64,000 nt of DNA from Mucilaginibacter flavidus. Lineage in GTDB: Bacteria > Bacteroidota > Bacteroidia > Sphingobacteriales > Sphingobacteriaceae. Position numbers and translations under genes: made by a program. The notes beneath the pieces were generated by a model. It saw only the letters and a list, made by a program, of their open reading frames with translations. It was not told where the DNA came from and did no database searches. Each line of letters begins with the position of its first letter. Positions within the stretch are counted from its first letter, which is position 1. Of the stretch, positions 36,356-45,835 are shown in pieces. The stretch is taken from the NCBI RefSeq assembly GCF_024055575.1, contig NZ_JAMXOE010000001.1:62001-126000 (forward strand), read 5' to 3'.

Positions 36356-37189
36356 TTATTTTCCGCGGCCTTCAAGGCCTACTATAGCGCCTACTTCGGC
36401 GCCACTTAGTGCTTTATTGTAAATCCTAACCTCATCCAACTGGCCTGTTAAAAAGTTTGCCCAATCCTGCCTGCCGGTTGCAGTGGTCTGGCTTGGCTCA
36501 GTCATAAACTGAACGCAGCCAAATGTAAGCTTACCAACGTCGGTAAAGTTCGCATCGCCGGTTAAACCAGGCACAGCAGCGGCAGTAATTTTTGAACCGT
36601 TAACATACAAGGTGGCTATTGATGTTGCACCATCGTATGAAAACGCCAGGTTATTCCATTTTCCAAACAGGTTAAGCACGTTATCAACTGCAAAGGTGTA
36701 GTCGCCACCACCTTTTGCGATGTGGATGCGTACTTTGCCATTGGTATTGTCGCTACCGTTTTCGAAGAAAACTTCGATATTTCCCCAGAATGCAGTAGTT
36801 TTTGCCAGGGTAAAGATACCGATGATACCTGTGCTTGGCGGCGGTGAGTTATACCATTCTGTTACCGTAAAGCTTTTTAGCCCGGCAACAGCTGCCGAAG
36901 GAGTTGCCAAAACATAGCTGTTAACACCACCCTGAAGGGCTTTACGCTCGAAACCGGGAGTAAATGATGTACCGGTACCAACGCCGGTGCTGTTTGAAAC
37001 ACTATCAACCAGGCTACCGTCGAATGCATAATAGGCTACCAGGTTTGATGCAGCAATCTCCTTAACACTTGTGTACCCGCCAACACTTAGCGGTGGCGCG
37101 TATGATTTTGGGTCGAATGACTTCTTGCACGACGATAAACCTAAGCCTGCCAGCGCCAGAGTCAAAACATAAATATTTAATTTTTTCAT
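36356..37189 (-). CDS. LamG-domain surface lipoprotein (glycan-binding)
   Basis: 277 residues. Lipobox LSSCKKSFD near residues 18-21. Residues ~50-270 form a concanavalin-like LamG domain: LVAYYAFDGSLVDS, SFTVTEWYN, WNNLAFSYDGATSIATLYVNG (in parts), LDEVRIYNKALSGAEV. It holds the SusE/SusF position after SusD and most likely binds the same glycan at the surface. 21 bases after susD. Confidence 0.88.
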   Translation of the reverse strand: MKKLNIYVLTLALAGLGLSSCKKSFDPKSYAPPLSVGGYTSVKEIAASNLVAYYAFDGSLVDSVSNSTGVGTGTSFTPGFERKALQGGVNSYVLATPSAAVAGLKSFTVTEWYNSPPPSTGIIGIFTLAKTTAFWGNIEVFFENGSDNTNGKVRIHIAKGGGDYTFAVDNVLNLFGKWNNLAFSYDGATSIATLYVNGSKITAAAVPGLTGDANFTDVGKLTFGCVQFMTEPSQTTATGRQDWANFLTGQLDEVRIYNKALSGAEVGAIVGLEGRGK

Positions 37190-37210
37190 AATTCGATTAT
37201 AATTTAATTA

Positions 37211-38692
37211 TTAATAACCAGGATTTTGAGTCAGCGTACCTGCGCTCAGGTCAATTTCGTTTTGTGGCACCGGCCAAACTTCGTTTTTGTTGGCTTTCCA
37301 TCCCTTAGTACCAAAAACTGCAGCACCACGGCCCTGGCGTATAACGTCGAAATAACGATCGAACTCCATAGCAAGTTCAACACGGCGCTCGTGCCATATT
37401 GCTGTGCGCAAAGCAACCTTATCGGTAGTTGAAACGGCGGGCAATATAGCAGCGTTACCATTCCTTGCACGTGCACGTACTTTTTCAAGAGATGTTAACG
37501 CCAGTGTAGCGTTGCCTTGTTCGTTAGCAGCTTCGGCATTCATCAGTAATACATCGGCAAAACGGATTACCCTTATATTTTGCTGGCAGCCTTCGTTATA
37601 GCCATTATGGAACTGGCTGAACGGTACGTATGATTTGTAATTATACATCGGGTTATCGCCAACAGCAGCTATTGGGTCTCCTTCAGCAGTGGTAGTACCA
37701 CGGAAGATAATTGTACCTTCTTTACGTGGGTCGCCTGTTTCAAATTCGTTAACAAGGTTTTGGGTTGGCACATTAAAGCCCCAGCCACCGCCGGTAACAC
37801 CGCGAACGCCCTGTACTTGTGAATATTGAGAATTTGAAGCACCACCATTACCATCAATAAATGCACATTGAATTTCAAATACCGACTCAGAGTTATTTTC
37901 GTTATCAGTCCTGAATTGTTTTTCGAAATTAGGAAATAGGGTATAACCCAGGCTCATTACCTGGTTAGTATAGTTTAACACATCTGCCCACTTTGCCTGG
38001 TACATGGCAGCTTTTGCATGCAGGGCTAAAGCAGCACCTTTGGTAATTCTGCCCAAATTATTAGCGTCATAACTTTGCGGCAATACTGCAGCTGCATCGG
38101 TTAAGTCCGCTTCGATGGCTGCCCATACCTGCGCTTTTGGTGTACGCGGAATGTTGTACTGGCTTGCATCCTTGGGCAGGTGTAAGCGTAAAGGCACATC
38201 GCCGAAAGCCCTAACCAACCTGAAATAGGCATAGGCCCTTATAAACTTAACTTCGGCCAGGTAGCGATTTTTTAAATTGCCGTCCATACTTATAGCCGGA
38301 ACATTGTCAAGCACCTGGTTGGCCAGGTTGATGGTTTTGTATTCGCCACTCCAAAAATCAGCTATCTGTCCTTCGGTCGAAGATGCTGTAAAAGTGTCGA
38401 AATCGTTAAAAAACGATGCGTCATCAGGGCTGCTGCCTTTTTCGGCATCATCCGAACCAATGCTTTCAATAGCTATAGGTGCAAATGCAGCATTTGTCCA
38501 TTCGTGCAAATTGGCATAAGTTGCGTTTACAGCCTTATCGGCATCGCCGGCAGTTTTCCAAAATGTAACTGCGGGCGGCGTCGCCTGTGGCGGCACGTCC
38601 AAAAAACTCTTCTTACAGCCTGCGGCTACAACAAGAGATACAAAAAGACTTAATCCCAGTGCTCTTTGTAAGTAATTTTTTCTATTCTTCAT
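37211..38692 (-). CDS. SusD-like (RagB/SusD) nutrient-binding lipoprotein
   Basis: 493 residues with lipobox VAAGCKKSFLD, the same CKKSF start of the mature protein as the LamG partner. TPR-rich N-terminal half (AYFRLVRAFGDVPL, ALHAKAAMYQAKWADVL) and SusD C-terminal part (RFADVLLMNAEAANEQGN, WHERRVELAMEFDRYFDVIRQG). It caps the SusC barrel and binds the oligosaccharide. It starts 12 bases after susC. Confidence 0.96.
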   Translation of the reverse strand: MKNRKNYLQRALGLSLFVSLVVAAGCKKSFLDVPPQATPPAVTFWKTAGDADKAVNATYANLHEWTNAAFAPIAIESIGSDDAEKGSSPDDASFFNDFDTFTASSTEGQIADFWSGEYKTINLANQVLDNVPAISMDGNLKNRYLAEVKFIRAYAYFRLVRAFGDVPLRLHLPKDASQYNIPRTPKAQVWAAIEADLTDAAAVLPQSYDANNLGRITKGAALALHAKAAMYQAKWADVLNYTNQVMSLGYTLFPNFEKQFRTDNENNSESVFEIQCAFIDGNGGASNSQYSQVQGVRGVTGGGWGFNVPTQNLVNEFETGDPRKEGTIIFRGTTTAEGDPIAAVGDNPMYNYKSYVPFSQFHNGYNEGCQQNIRVIRFADVLLMNAEAANEQGNATLALTSLEKVRARARNGNAAILPAVSTTDKVALRTAIWHERRVELAMEFDRYFDVIRQGRGAAVFGTKGWKANKNEVWPVPQNEIDLSAGTLTQNPGY

Positions 38693-38704
38693 TTTTATAT
38701 CTTA

Positions 38705-41700
38705 TTAAAAACTAACGTTAACACCGAATGTATAAGTTGCTGACAGCGGGTACACATTTGCATCTATACCTGCATTGGTAGGCGAGCCGCCAACTTCGGG
38801 GCTAAAGCCTTTGTATTTAAATACGTTAAGCGGGTTCTCAGCGTTTGCGAAAATGCGGATCTTTTGAATTTTCCATTTTGACAGGAACGCCGAAGGAACC
38901 GTATAACCTAACTGTGCTGTACGGATACGGAAGTAAGCGCCGCTTTCAACAAAAAACGAGTTAGGCGCCGCATTTGCGGTTGAACCAACTGCTGCTGAAG
39001 GGTAGGTAGTTGATGTACCTTCACCATGCCAGCGATTATTGTAAAAGTCCTGGGTGTAGTTTTCGTTTCCAAACCTGTAAGCTGTATTGGCATTGTAAAC
39101 GCTAACACCTGCAACGCCTTGAAGAGCAACCAACAAGTCGAAATGTTTGTAACCTAAGTTGGTTGTAAAGCCGTATGCATATTTAGGGGTTGGGTTTCCC
39201 AGGTCAACGCGGTCTTTCCCGTCAATAACGTGGTCGTTATTTAAATCAGTATACATAAAATCGCCTGGGCGTGCATTAGGCTGGGCCGAGCCGGTAATTT
39301 GCGACTGATTTTGGAAGATGCCGGCTACTTTATAGCCAAAAAACTCGCCAATTGGCTCGCCTTCAACTGTGCGGGTTGCCAGGGCGCCATTTGCTATACC
39401 ATTGCCACCAGAATAGATAGGGTTTTTGCCCGATATAACTTTGGTAACTTTATTGGTGTTTATGCTAAAGTTGGCGTTAAACGCATAAGTAAAATCATGC
39501 GAGGCCTGCCCCCTGTAACCAACGGAGAACTCAAGTCCTTTGTTCACAATATCAGCCTGGTTGGCTATGATAGCGCCCGAAGCAGTTCCAACTGATGATG
39601 GGATATTGATGCCGAAAATGGCATTTTGTGTTGTGCGGTTATAATAGTCAGCCTCAAAGGTTAAATGGTCGTTTAATAACGAACCTTCGATGCCTACATC
39701 GGCGCCAACGCCGCGTTCAACTAAAATAGCCGGCGGAACAACCGATACAACGCTTGCACCGGTATTGGCATGCTGGTCTGAACCAAAAATTGCAGTATAA
39801 CCAGGATCCTGGCTAACTGTTAATGTCGTTGGGTTGATCGGCACACCTGCGTTACCCACTTTACCCCAGCTTCCGCGCAGCTTTAATGAACTGAACAGTT
39901 TCTGATCCTTCATAAAATCTTCGTTCGAGATAACCCAGCCTGCACCAACTGAAGGCAAATAAGCCCAAAGGTTTGACCCGAAAAACTGCGAGCCTGCATC
40001 GGCCCTGATAGAGGCATTTAAAAGGTACCTATCTTTAAACGAATAATTTACGCGGCCAAAGTACGAAAGTGCCGTCGTAAGACTTCCGCCATCACTAACA
40101 TTGCGGCCATTAACATCGCCCAACGTAAGGTAGTGGTCGCCTGCACTGCTGTTGGGTACGTTTTGTGCAGATGCGTTTATAAAGTATGTTTTATAACGCT
40201 GCGCTGTTTGACCAGCCAATACGGTTATTTTATGGTCGCCAAAGGTATTATCATACGTTAAGGTGTTTTCAGCTATCCAGTTACGGGTATCAGTTCTTCC
40301 AATTGATAATACACTGACAGTGTTTGCCTGTAAAAGTGTCGCTTTATAAACAGGCGTGTAACCTGTTGCCTCTGCCTGCGCAATTTCGCCGCCAAAGCTT
40401 GTTTTAAAGGTTAGGTGTTTTAAAAACTTCACTTCGGCATAGGCATTACCCGTAAATCCGTAATTTTTTGAATTATGGTTGTAAAAATCAAGCGTTGCCT
40501 GTGGGTTGTAGTTGTTACCACCACCAAGGTTAAAGTCGCTTGGGTCGCCGTAGCTACCATCGGCATAATATACCGGCAATACTGGTGCCGCGCCAAATAA
40601 TTGGTGGAAAATGCCGCCATCAATATCTTTCGACTGGCTAAATACACCGCCTACTGTATAACCTAATTTTAATCCTTTAATCGGGTTATAATCGTTTACA
40701 AAACGTGCGGTGTAGCGTTTGTAATTGTTGTTTTTTACCAAACCGTCCTGGTCAAGAAAACCTAACGAGAAGTTATAGTTTGATTTTTCAGTTCCGCCGC
40801 TAACCGATACGTTGTGGTTCATTTTGAATGCATCGCGCAATATCTGTCCGTACCAATCTGTACCTGTACCATATTTTGCCGGATCGGGAAAAAGTAAAGG
40901 AGTAGTACCGCTCACGTTATATTGCTCGTTTATTAAAGTGGCATATTGATTTGCATTAGCCATTTTAACCTGGTTGGTAATTGTTTGCCAACCTGCATAG
41001 CCATCATAAGTAACACGGGTGTCACCTTTTTTACCGCGTTTGGTAGTAACCAAAATAACGCCGTTTGCAGCACGTAAACCATAAATTGATGTACTCGAAG
41101 CATCCTTAAGCACGCTGATGTTGTCAATATCACTTGGGTTAATAAAGCTGATATCATCGTACCAAACACCATCAACCACGTATAATACGCCGGTGTTACC
41201 AAATATGGTACCTAAACCGCGAATAGTTACCTGCGGCGATGAGCCGGGCGAGCCGGAGTTTGTTATCTGTAAACCGGCAACTTTACCTTGCAACGCGCTT
41301 ACCGCATTGGTTGATGATTGTTTTGAAATCTCTTCGCCTTTTACAGTTGATACCGAGCCGGTAACATCCAGCTTGCGTTGGGTGCCGTAACCAACAACTA
41401 CAACCTGCGCAAGTTCATTGGCGCTGGGCTGCAATTTAATGTCGATAGAGGTTTGGCCGTTTACGGCCACTTGTGCTGTAGTGTATCCTAAATAGGAAAC
41501 CCTTAAAGTTGCGTTTGAGGGAGCGCTTAAGCTAAAGGCTCCGTTTACGTCGGTTTGAGTACCTGATGATGTACCGGCTACTGCAACGCTAACACCAATA
41601 AGTGCTTCGCCTGTGCTTGCATCAGTAACCTTACCTTTAACGGTAACGTTTTGTGCAATTGCTGCATTAACAAATAAAAAACATAATAGTACTAACCCTG

Positions 41701-41722
41701 AGATTGTAAAAATTCTCTTCAT
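38705..41722 (-). CDS. SusC-like TonB-dependent outer-membrane transporter
   Basis: 1005 residues with signal peptide (ends AAIAQ). A carboxypeptidase-D-like domain (~25-100, VKGKVTDASTGEALIGVSV) is followed by the plug (VVVGYGTQRKLDVTGSVS, VTIRGLGTIFGNTGVLYVVD in parts, DASSTSIYGLRAANGVILVT) and a beta-barrel ending in the aromatic FGVNVSF. There is no STN domain, so it is not controlled by an anti-sigma factor. It imports oligosaccharides with SusD. Confidence 0.97.
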   Translation of the reverse strand: MKRIFTISGLVLLCFLFVNAAIAQNVTVKGKVTDASTGEALIGVSVAVAGTSSGTQTDVNGAFSLSAPSNATLRVSYLGYTTAQVAVNGQTSIDIKLQPSANELAQVVVVGYGTQRKLDVTGSVSTVKGEEISKQSSTNAVSALQGKVAGLQITNSGSPGSSPQVTIRGLGTIFGNTGVLYVVDGVWYDDISFINPSDIDNISVLKDASSTSIYGLRAANGVILVTTKRGKKGDTRVTYDGYAGWQTITNQVKMANANQYATLINEQYNVSGTTPLLFPDPAKYGTGTDWYGQILRDAFKMNHNVSVSGGTEKSNYNFSLGFLDQDGLVKNNNYKRYTARFVNDYNPIKGLKLGYTVGGVFSQSKDIDGGIFHQLFGAAPVLPVYYADGSYGDPSDFNLGGGNNYNPQATLDFYNHNSKNYGFTGNAYAEVKFLKHLTFKTSFGGEIAQAEATGYTPVYKATLLQANTVSVLSIGRTDTRNWIAENTLTYDNTFGDHKITVLAGQTAQRYKTYFINASAQNVPNSSAGDHYLTLGDVNGRNVSDGGSLTTALSYFGRVNYSFKDRYLLNASIRADAGSQFFGSNLWAYLPSVGAGWVISNEDFMKDQKLFSSLKLRGSWGKVGNAGVPINPTTLTVSQDPGYTAIFGSDQHANTGASVVSVVPPAILVERGVGADVGIEGSLLNDHLTFEADYYNRTTQNAIFGINIPSSVGTASGAIIANQADIVNKGLEFSVGYRGQASHDFTYAFNANFSINTNKVTKVISGKNPIYSGGNGIANGALATRTVEGEPIGEFFGYKVAGIFQNQSQITGSAQPNARPGDFMYTDLNNDHVIDGKDRVDLGNPTPKYAYGFTTNLGYKHFDLLVALQGVAGVSVYNANTAYRFGNENYTQDFYNNRWHGEGTSTTYPSAAVGSTANAAPNSFFVESGAYFRIRTAQLGYTVPSAFLSKWKIQKIRIFANAENPLNVFKYKGFSPEVGGSPTNAGIDANVYPLSATYTFGVNVSF

Positions 41723-41924
41723 AGTGGTTAATTAAAATTTTGAGTAAGTAGGATTAAAAAAATTGGTTTTTCGTTGGTCGAAGTTGATGAGATAATACGA
41801 TTATAACAAAAAATTTAACTCAACATTAATACATCACTAAAGTTTGTACTTGCTCATTTTGTTTTAGATAATTTATAATTAATTAAAAATCAACCAATTA
41901 CAATTAGATAGTGTATTTTTTACA

Positions 41925-41987
41925 TACTACACAGGCCTTATCGCCGGTACTACATTTAAAAAGTGTTGTGAGAGGTAATGATGTAGT
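41925..41987 (-). promoter_or_regulatory. Candidate operator repeats upstream of susC
   Basis: TACTACA occurs at 41925-41931 and 41948-41954 (23 bases apart, about two helical turns) and its complement-like ATGTAGT at 41981-41987. All lie in the 266-bp gap between the regulator and susC, ~200 bases upstream of susC. They are plausible sites for the LuxR-type regulator; no clear -7 box was found. Confidence 0.4.
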
Positions 41988-41988
41988 G

Positions 41989-44877
41989 TTAAAGCTCGAT
42001 GAGAAACTCAACAAGGTTTTTATCGTGCTCCAGGTTTAGCTTTTTGCGCAACCTATAACGCCGTATTTCAACACCACGGAGGGAAATGTTGAGCAATGAT
42101 GCCATTTCCTTACTGCTCATATTCATGCGGAGGTAGGCACATAGCTTAAGATCGTTTGGTACCAGGTCTGGGTGGTCTGATTTTAGTTTTTTGAAGAAGT
42201 TCTCGTGCGCCTCGTTAAAGCTGCTTTCAAAGATGTTCCAGTCACGGTCGTCGGTCATGCCTTCATCAATAACCTTTTGTATGCGGCGCAGCTGTTCCTC
42301 GGCGAGGGGTTTGCCATGACTATCTTTAAGGTGGGCAATTTCGTCGCTTATTTTTTGCAGCAGTTCGTTTTTATAAACAATATTCATGGCCGAATTTGCC
42401 AGCTCACGGCTTTTACTGGCCAAGTCGGCCTGTAATTGCTCATTTTTAATTTTTACTATCTCCTGCTCGTTAATAATGGCTTCCTGTTTTAAAAACTCCT
42501 CTTTTTCCTTATGTAGCTTTTCGTGTATGTTGTGCTGGTGCCGTTTCAGTTTCAACTGGTAATACTTGGTTGCGAGCAGGTAAGCTACAATAATCAGCAC
42601 TATGTAACAGAACACCGCTATTTTACCTGCGTACCACGGCGCCAGTATTGTAAACGCAAGAGTAGTTTCAGGCGAAACATTTTCTTCGTTTATTTTCGCC
42701 CTCACCTTAAAAGTATACGAACCCTGGTTAAGATTGGTAAACTCTTTCTGAGTTTGCGTGCTCCAATCGCTCCACTGCTTGGAATACCCTTCCAGGTAAT
42801 ATTGAAATTTTACCTTTTCCTGCCTGTAAAACGGCAGCGAATACGATATCCGGATGTTATTTTGTGCGTACGATATTTCAATATCTTTTTGGTCGCCATC
42901 GTCAGTAATCGGCGTTACCCGGTCGGTAATATTTTCGATCCGCCGTATTAGTACTGGTGGCAATTTAATGTCGTTACGCAGCAAGGCGTCTTCATCATTT
43001 AATATCACAAAACCATCGTCGACACTTATTAAATATATCGCGCTGTTTATCCGGCTGATGTTTTCATAGCCTTTCACCATCCGGCCATCCAGTATGCTAA
43101 ACCTGTTGGAGTCGATGCTTAGTTTGCCTGCGGTCGAAAAATCGGCCAAAGCCACCCTGCCGTGGTTAATAAACCAATATTTTTTACCAAGCGCGGGTAT
43201 TATTTTGTTTGACGATGAAAACGTACCCAACATTTTGTTGAGCTGCTGGTACTTGCTAAAGCGGTCGCTGATATCGTCGTACACATAAAACCCGGAATCA
43301 GACGAGAAGACTATCCGGTTATCCAGGTTAAACACGTTAATATTATAGCTGCCTGGCAGACCTGCCTTTTTATCATAGTATTTTACCGCAGCGGCCTTCT
43401 TCAAATCGGCGGTGAGCGTAACCCGGTAAATACCTTTGTAGGCATGGCTAACCCATACCTCACCTTTATTATCCTGCTCAACATAGCGGGATGGCTCGCC
43501 AAAACCTTCCAGCTTATGGTCGAAAGCCCAATTGCCGGCATTATCTTTTTTATAAAACACAAGCCCGGTGTAAGTACCCTGTATCAGTTGGTTGGCGTTC
43601 AGTTTTTTTAGTGTCCACCCGCCGCTTATGCCGGTTATTTTCGACAGGGTGTTTCCGTTTACCTGGAAAGTGCCGGAGTTGTGGCCGCAAAGCAGCCGTC
43701 CATCCTGCAGCGATAGCTCCCAAACCTGCCCCTGCGAGCCCGGTATCAGGTTAAAATCGAACGATTGGAAAAGCCGTTTGTTGCCATTCTCCACCCAATC
43801 GCTGTAAAAAAGGCCCTGGTTGGTGCCCAGGTATATTTTATTGTTAAAAATTATGCTGGAATAAACGGTGCCGAAACGACCGCTTTTATCAAAATAAAAG
43901 TACAACGGCGAGTTTACTTCAATACGGTCGATGCCATTATCGAGGCCAGCCCAAAGGTTTTGCTCGTTATCAATAAATAAACTTAATACGGTATTATTTT
44001 GCAATCCGCTGCTTTTGTTGATATGCTGCACCACATTGCCCGCAGTATCAATAATAATAACGCCGTTTAATATGGTGCCATAGGCAATGTATTTACCCGA
44101 AAACATTACCCCATTATTAAGCTGGTAAGTTTTTAAAAAATCATCGGCCTGGTTGGCCCATGCTGTAATTTGCTTACCATCGTACATGAACAAACCATTG
44201 CGTGCGGTGCCGATAAGGAATTTGCTATGTGGTAACGGTAGTATAGAAAGCACACCGCTGTTGCCAATTTTGTCGCTACCTTCAATGTAAGTTAGCTTGC
44301 TGTCTTTAAGTTCAAACAAACCCTTGTTTACCTGTTCAACAAAATAACGGCCGCTCACTTTATACAAAAACAAAAACGGGTAAAGGCCCTTTACAACGGT
44401 TATTTTGCCATTGCTGTAGATATAAATGGAGCCGAAGGATTGAAAAATAACCTGCCCTTTATCAATATAAATCTTCCAAACTTCTTCGTTAACAGGTTGG
44501 TATTTTTTGGGGACAAGCTGCGTTAACGAGTGATATTTTAATGAGCCGTTTTTATTGTTCTCCCAATAGCCAAACTCACCAAAGCCGCCTGAGTACATTT
44601 TACCTTTACCATCTGCAGCTACGGAGCGCACAATCAAACCATTTGGCATGCGGTACGATTGCCAGTATTTACCATCGAAAGTTAACAGGCCATCGGAATT
44701 GCCGAAGTACATTATGCCGTGTTCATCGCGTGTGATGGACCAGTTTTGATTACCCGACTGGTACAGCGCTTTGGTATAATTTTGCACATAAGGCACGCCA
44801 ATACTTTTGATATCGGCAGCATGGGTGCATACGGTAAATGCGATTAAGGAAATAAATAAAAGGAGCGCTTTACGCAT
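41989..44877 (-). CDS. Membrane-spanning PUL regulator: propeller sensor, Y_Y_Y domain and LuxR-type HTH
   Basis: 962 residues from MRKALLLF, the start followed at once by a signal peptide; an in-frame GTG 24 bases earlier is possible. A periplasmic two-bladed regulator propeller (~25-650) and a Y_Y_Y domain (ending APWYAGK) precede one membrane helix (~740-768), a coiled coil, and a C-terminal HTH (~905-960: LRMNMSSKEMASLLNISLRG in part, RYRLRKKL). There is no histidine kinase, so sensing and DNA binding are in a single protein. It should respond to the glycan and activate susC. Confidence 0.9.
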   Translation of the reverse strand: MRKALLLFISLIAFTVCTHAADIKSIGVPYVQNYTKALYQSGNQNWSITRDEHGIMYFGNSDGLLTFDGKYWQSYRMPNGLIVRSVAADGKGKMYSGGFGEFGYWENNKNGSLKYHSLTQLVPKKYQPVNEEVWKIYIDKGQVIFQSFGSIYIYSNGKITVVKGLYPFLFLYKVSGRYFVEQVNKGLFELKDSKLTYIEGSDKIGNSGVLSILPLPHSKFLIGTARNGLFMYDGKQITAWANQADDFLKTYQLNNGVMFSGKYIAYGTILNGVIIIDTAGNVVQHINKSSGLQNNTVLSLFIDNEQNLWAGLDNGIDRIEVNSPLYFYFDKSGRFGTVYSSIIFNNKIYLGTNQGLFYSDWVENGNKRLFQSFDFNLIPGSQGQVWELSLQDGRLLCGHNSGTFQVNGNTLSKITGISGGWTLKKLNANQLIQGTYTGLVFYKKDNAGNWAFDHKLEGFGEPSRYVEQDNKGEVWVSHAYKGIYRVTLTADLKKAAAVKYYDKKAGLPGSYNINVFNLDNRIVFSSDSGFYVYDDISDRFSKYQQLNKMLGTFSSSNKIIPALGKKYWFINHGRVALADFSTAGKLSIDSNRFSILDGRMVKGYENISRINSAIYLISVDDGFVILNDEDALLRNDIKLPPVLIRRIENITDRVTPITDDGDQKDIEISYAQNNIRISYSLPFYRQEKVKFQYYLEGYSKQWSDWSTQTQKEFTNLNQGSYTFKVRAKINEENVSPETTLAFTILAPWYAGKIAVFCYIVLIIVAYLLATKYYQLKLKRHQHNIHEKLHKEKEEFLKQEAIINEQEIVKIKNEQLQADLASKSRELANSAMNIVYKNELLQKISDEIAHLKDSHGKPLAEEQLRRIQKVIDEGMTDDRDWNIFESSFNEAHENFFKKLKSDHPDLVPNDLKLCAYLRMNMSSKEMASLLNISLRGVEIRRYRLRKKLNLEHDKNLVEFLIEL

Positions 44878-44998
44878 AGAGATAAAAAACACTAATTGCA
44901 CGAATTTAATCGAATTACACGAATTATAACTGGTTAACGCGAATTATCCTAAATTCCTGCTTTGTATTCTGGTTTACTATGTGTGTTGCGGGCGGGTT

Positions 44999-45640
44999 TT
45001 ATTTTGAGTCTGATTTGAGTACCAGTCGTATTTGACTGAGCAAGTAATCTATTGATTTTTTGTGTTTTGGATAGATGTCCTTTATGCCTGGATTTGTCTT
45101 GTAAAAGACTTCCTTATAGTTTGTTGTGTTTAATTGCGGCTTAACCTTGCCATCAGTATTTTTCGTTACTTTTTTCTGGTCATCGCTGGTATAATAGTGG
45201 TTATTTACAAAACCCCACACCAGTGAATTTAAGAGGTATTCATCGTACCCTATTGTTGACAAAACGTACTCCGGCTGCCGGACAAAAAGCTCTTCAAATG
45301 AAAAACTTAATTGCTCTTCAGCAGAGCCATGATGCCTTTTTACATAATTAACATATTCCTTAACTGCATTAAGGCTATTATTTTTAAGACAGATTTTGCC
45401 AAACAGTTCAGTTAAGACGGCTACTACGTATTCTTGGCCGTTCCTTTTTTTTATATAATCGGAGCACTTATTACGGTCGAGGTTTTTAACCAGTCGCAAC
45501 ACGATGGTAAACTCCGAGTCGGTAACAACCTGTTTGCGCGAAAGGGTTTCTAATTTTCGAAATTTGGCGGGGTCACAATTTTGCGCGAATGTATTTGCTG
45601 CAATAACAACTAACAGTGCAAACAGGATTATTTGTTTCAT
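44999..45640 (-). CDS. Secreted hypothetical protein
   Basis: 213 residues with a clear signal peptide (IILFALLVVIAANTFAQ). The mature part is helical and basic at the C-terminus, with Cys at ~20, 59 and 84. No family is recognised. It is flanked by TTCGTGTAATTCG word repeats on both sides and could be a stand-alone gene. Confidence 0.65.
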   Translation of the reverse strand: MKQIILFALLVVIAANTFAQNCDPAKFRKLETLSRKQVVTDSEFTIVLRLVKNLDRNKCSDYIKKRNGQEYVVAVLTELFGKICLKNNSLNAVKEYVNYVKRHHGSAEEQLSFSFEELFVRQPEYVLSTIGYDEYLLNSLVWGFVNNHYYTSDDQKKVTKNTDGKVKPQLNTTNYKEVFYKTNPGIKDIYPKHKKSIDYLLSQIRLVLKSDSK

Positions 45641-45676
45641 AGGTTCAGTGGCACAAAATATTGTGTCTGAACGAAA

Positions 45677-45835
45677 TTAATTAATAGTCACGAACTTTCA
45701 CGAATTAAAGCGAATTACACGAAACAACACTAATTATGAACAAATAGCCCAATTTGAGTTTCAGGTAGACCGAAAAAGTCTTCGTTTTTAATTCGTGTAA
45801 TTCGCATTAATTCGTGTGAATTAGTGCTTTATTTT
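45677..45835. repeat. Word-type inverted repeat (TTCGTGTAATTCG)
   Basis: CACGAATTAAAGCGAATTAC words on the left oppose TTCGTGTAATTCGCATTAAT on the right. More copies are at 44893-44950 on the far side of the neighbouring gene. The right arm overlaps the last codons of trhO. Confidence 0.7.
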
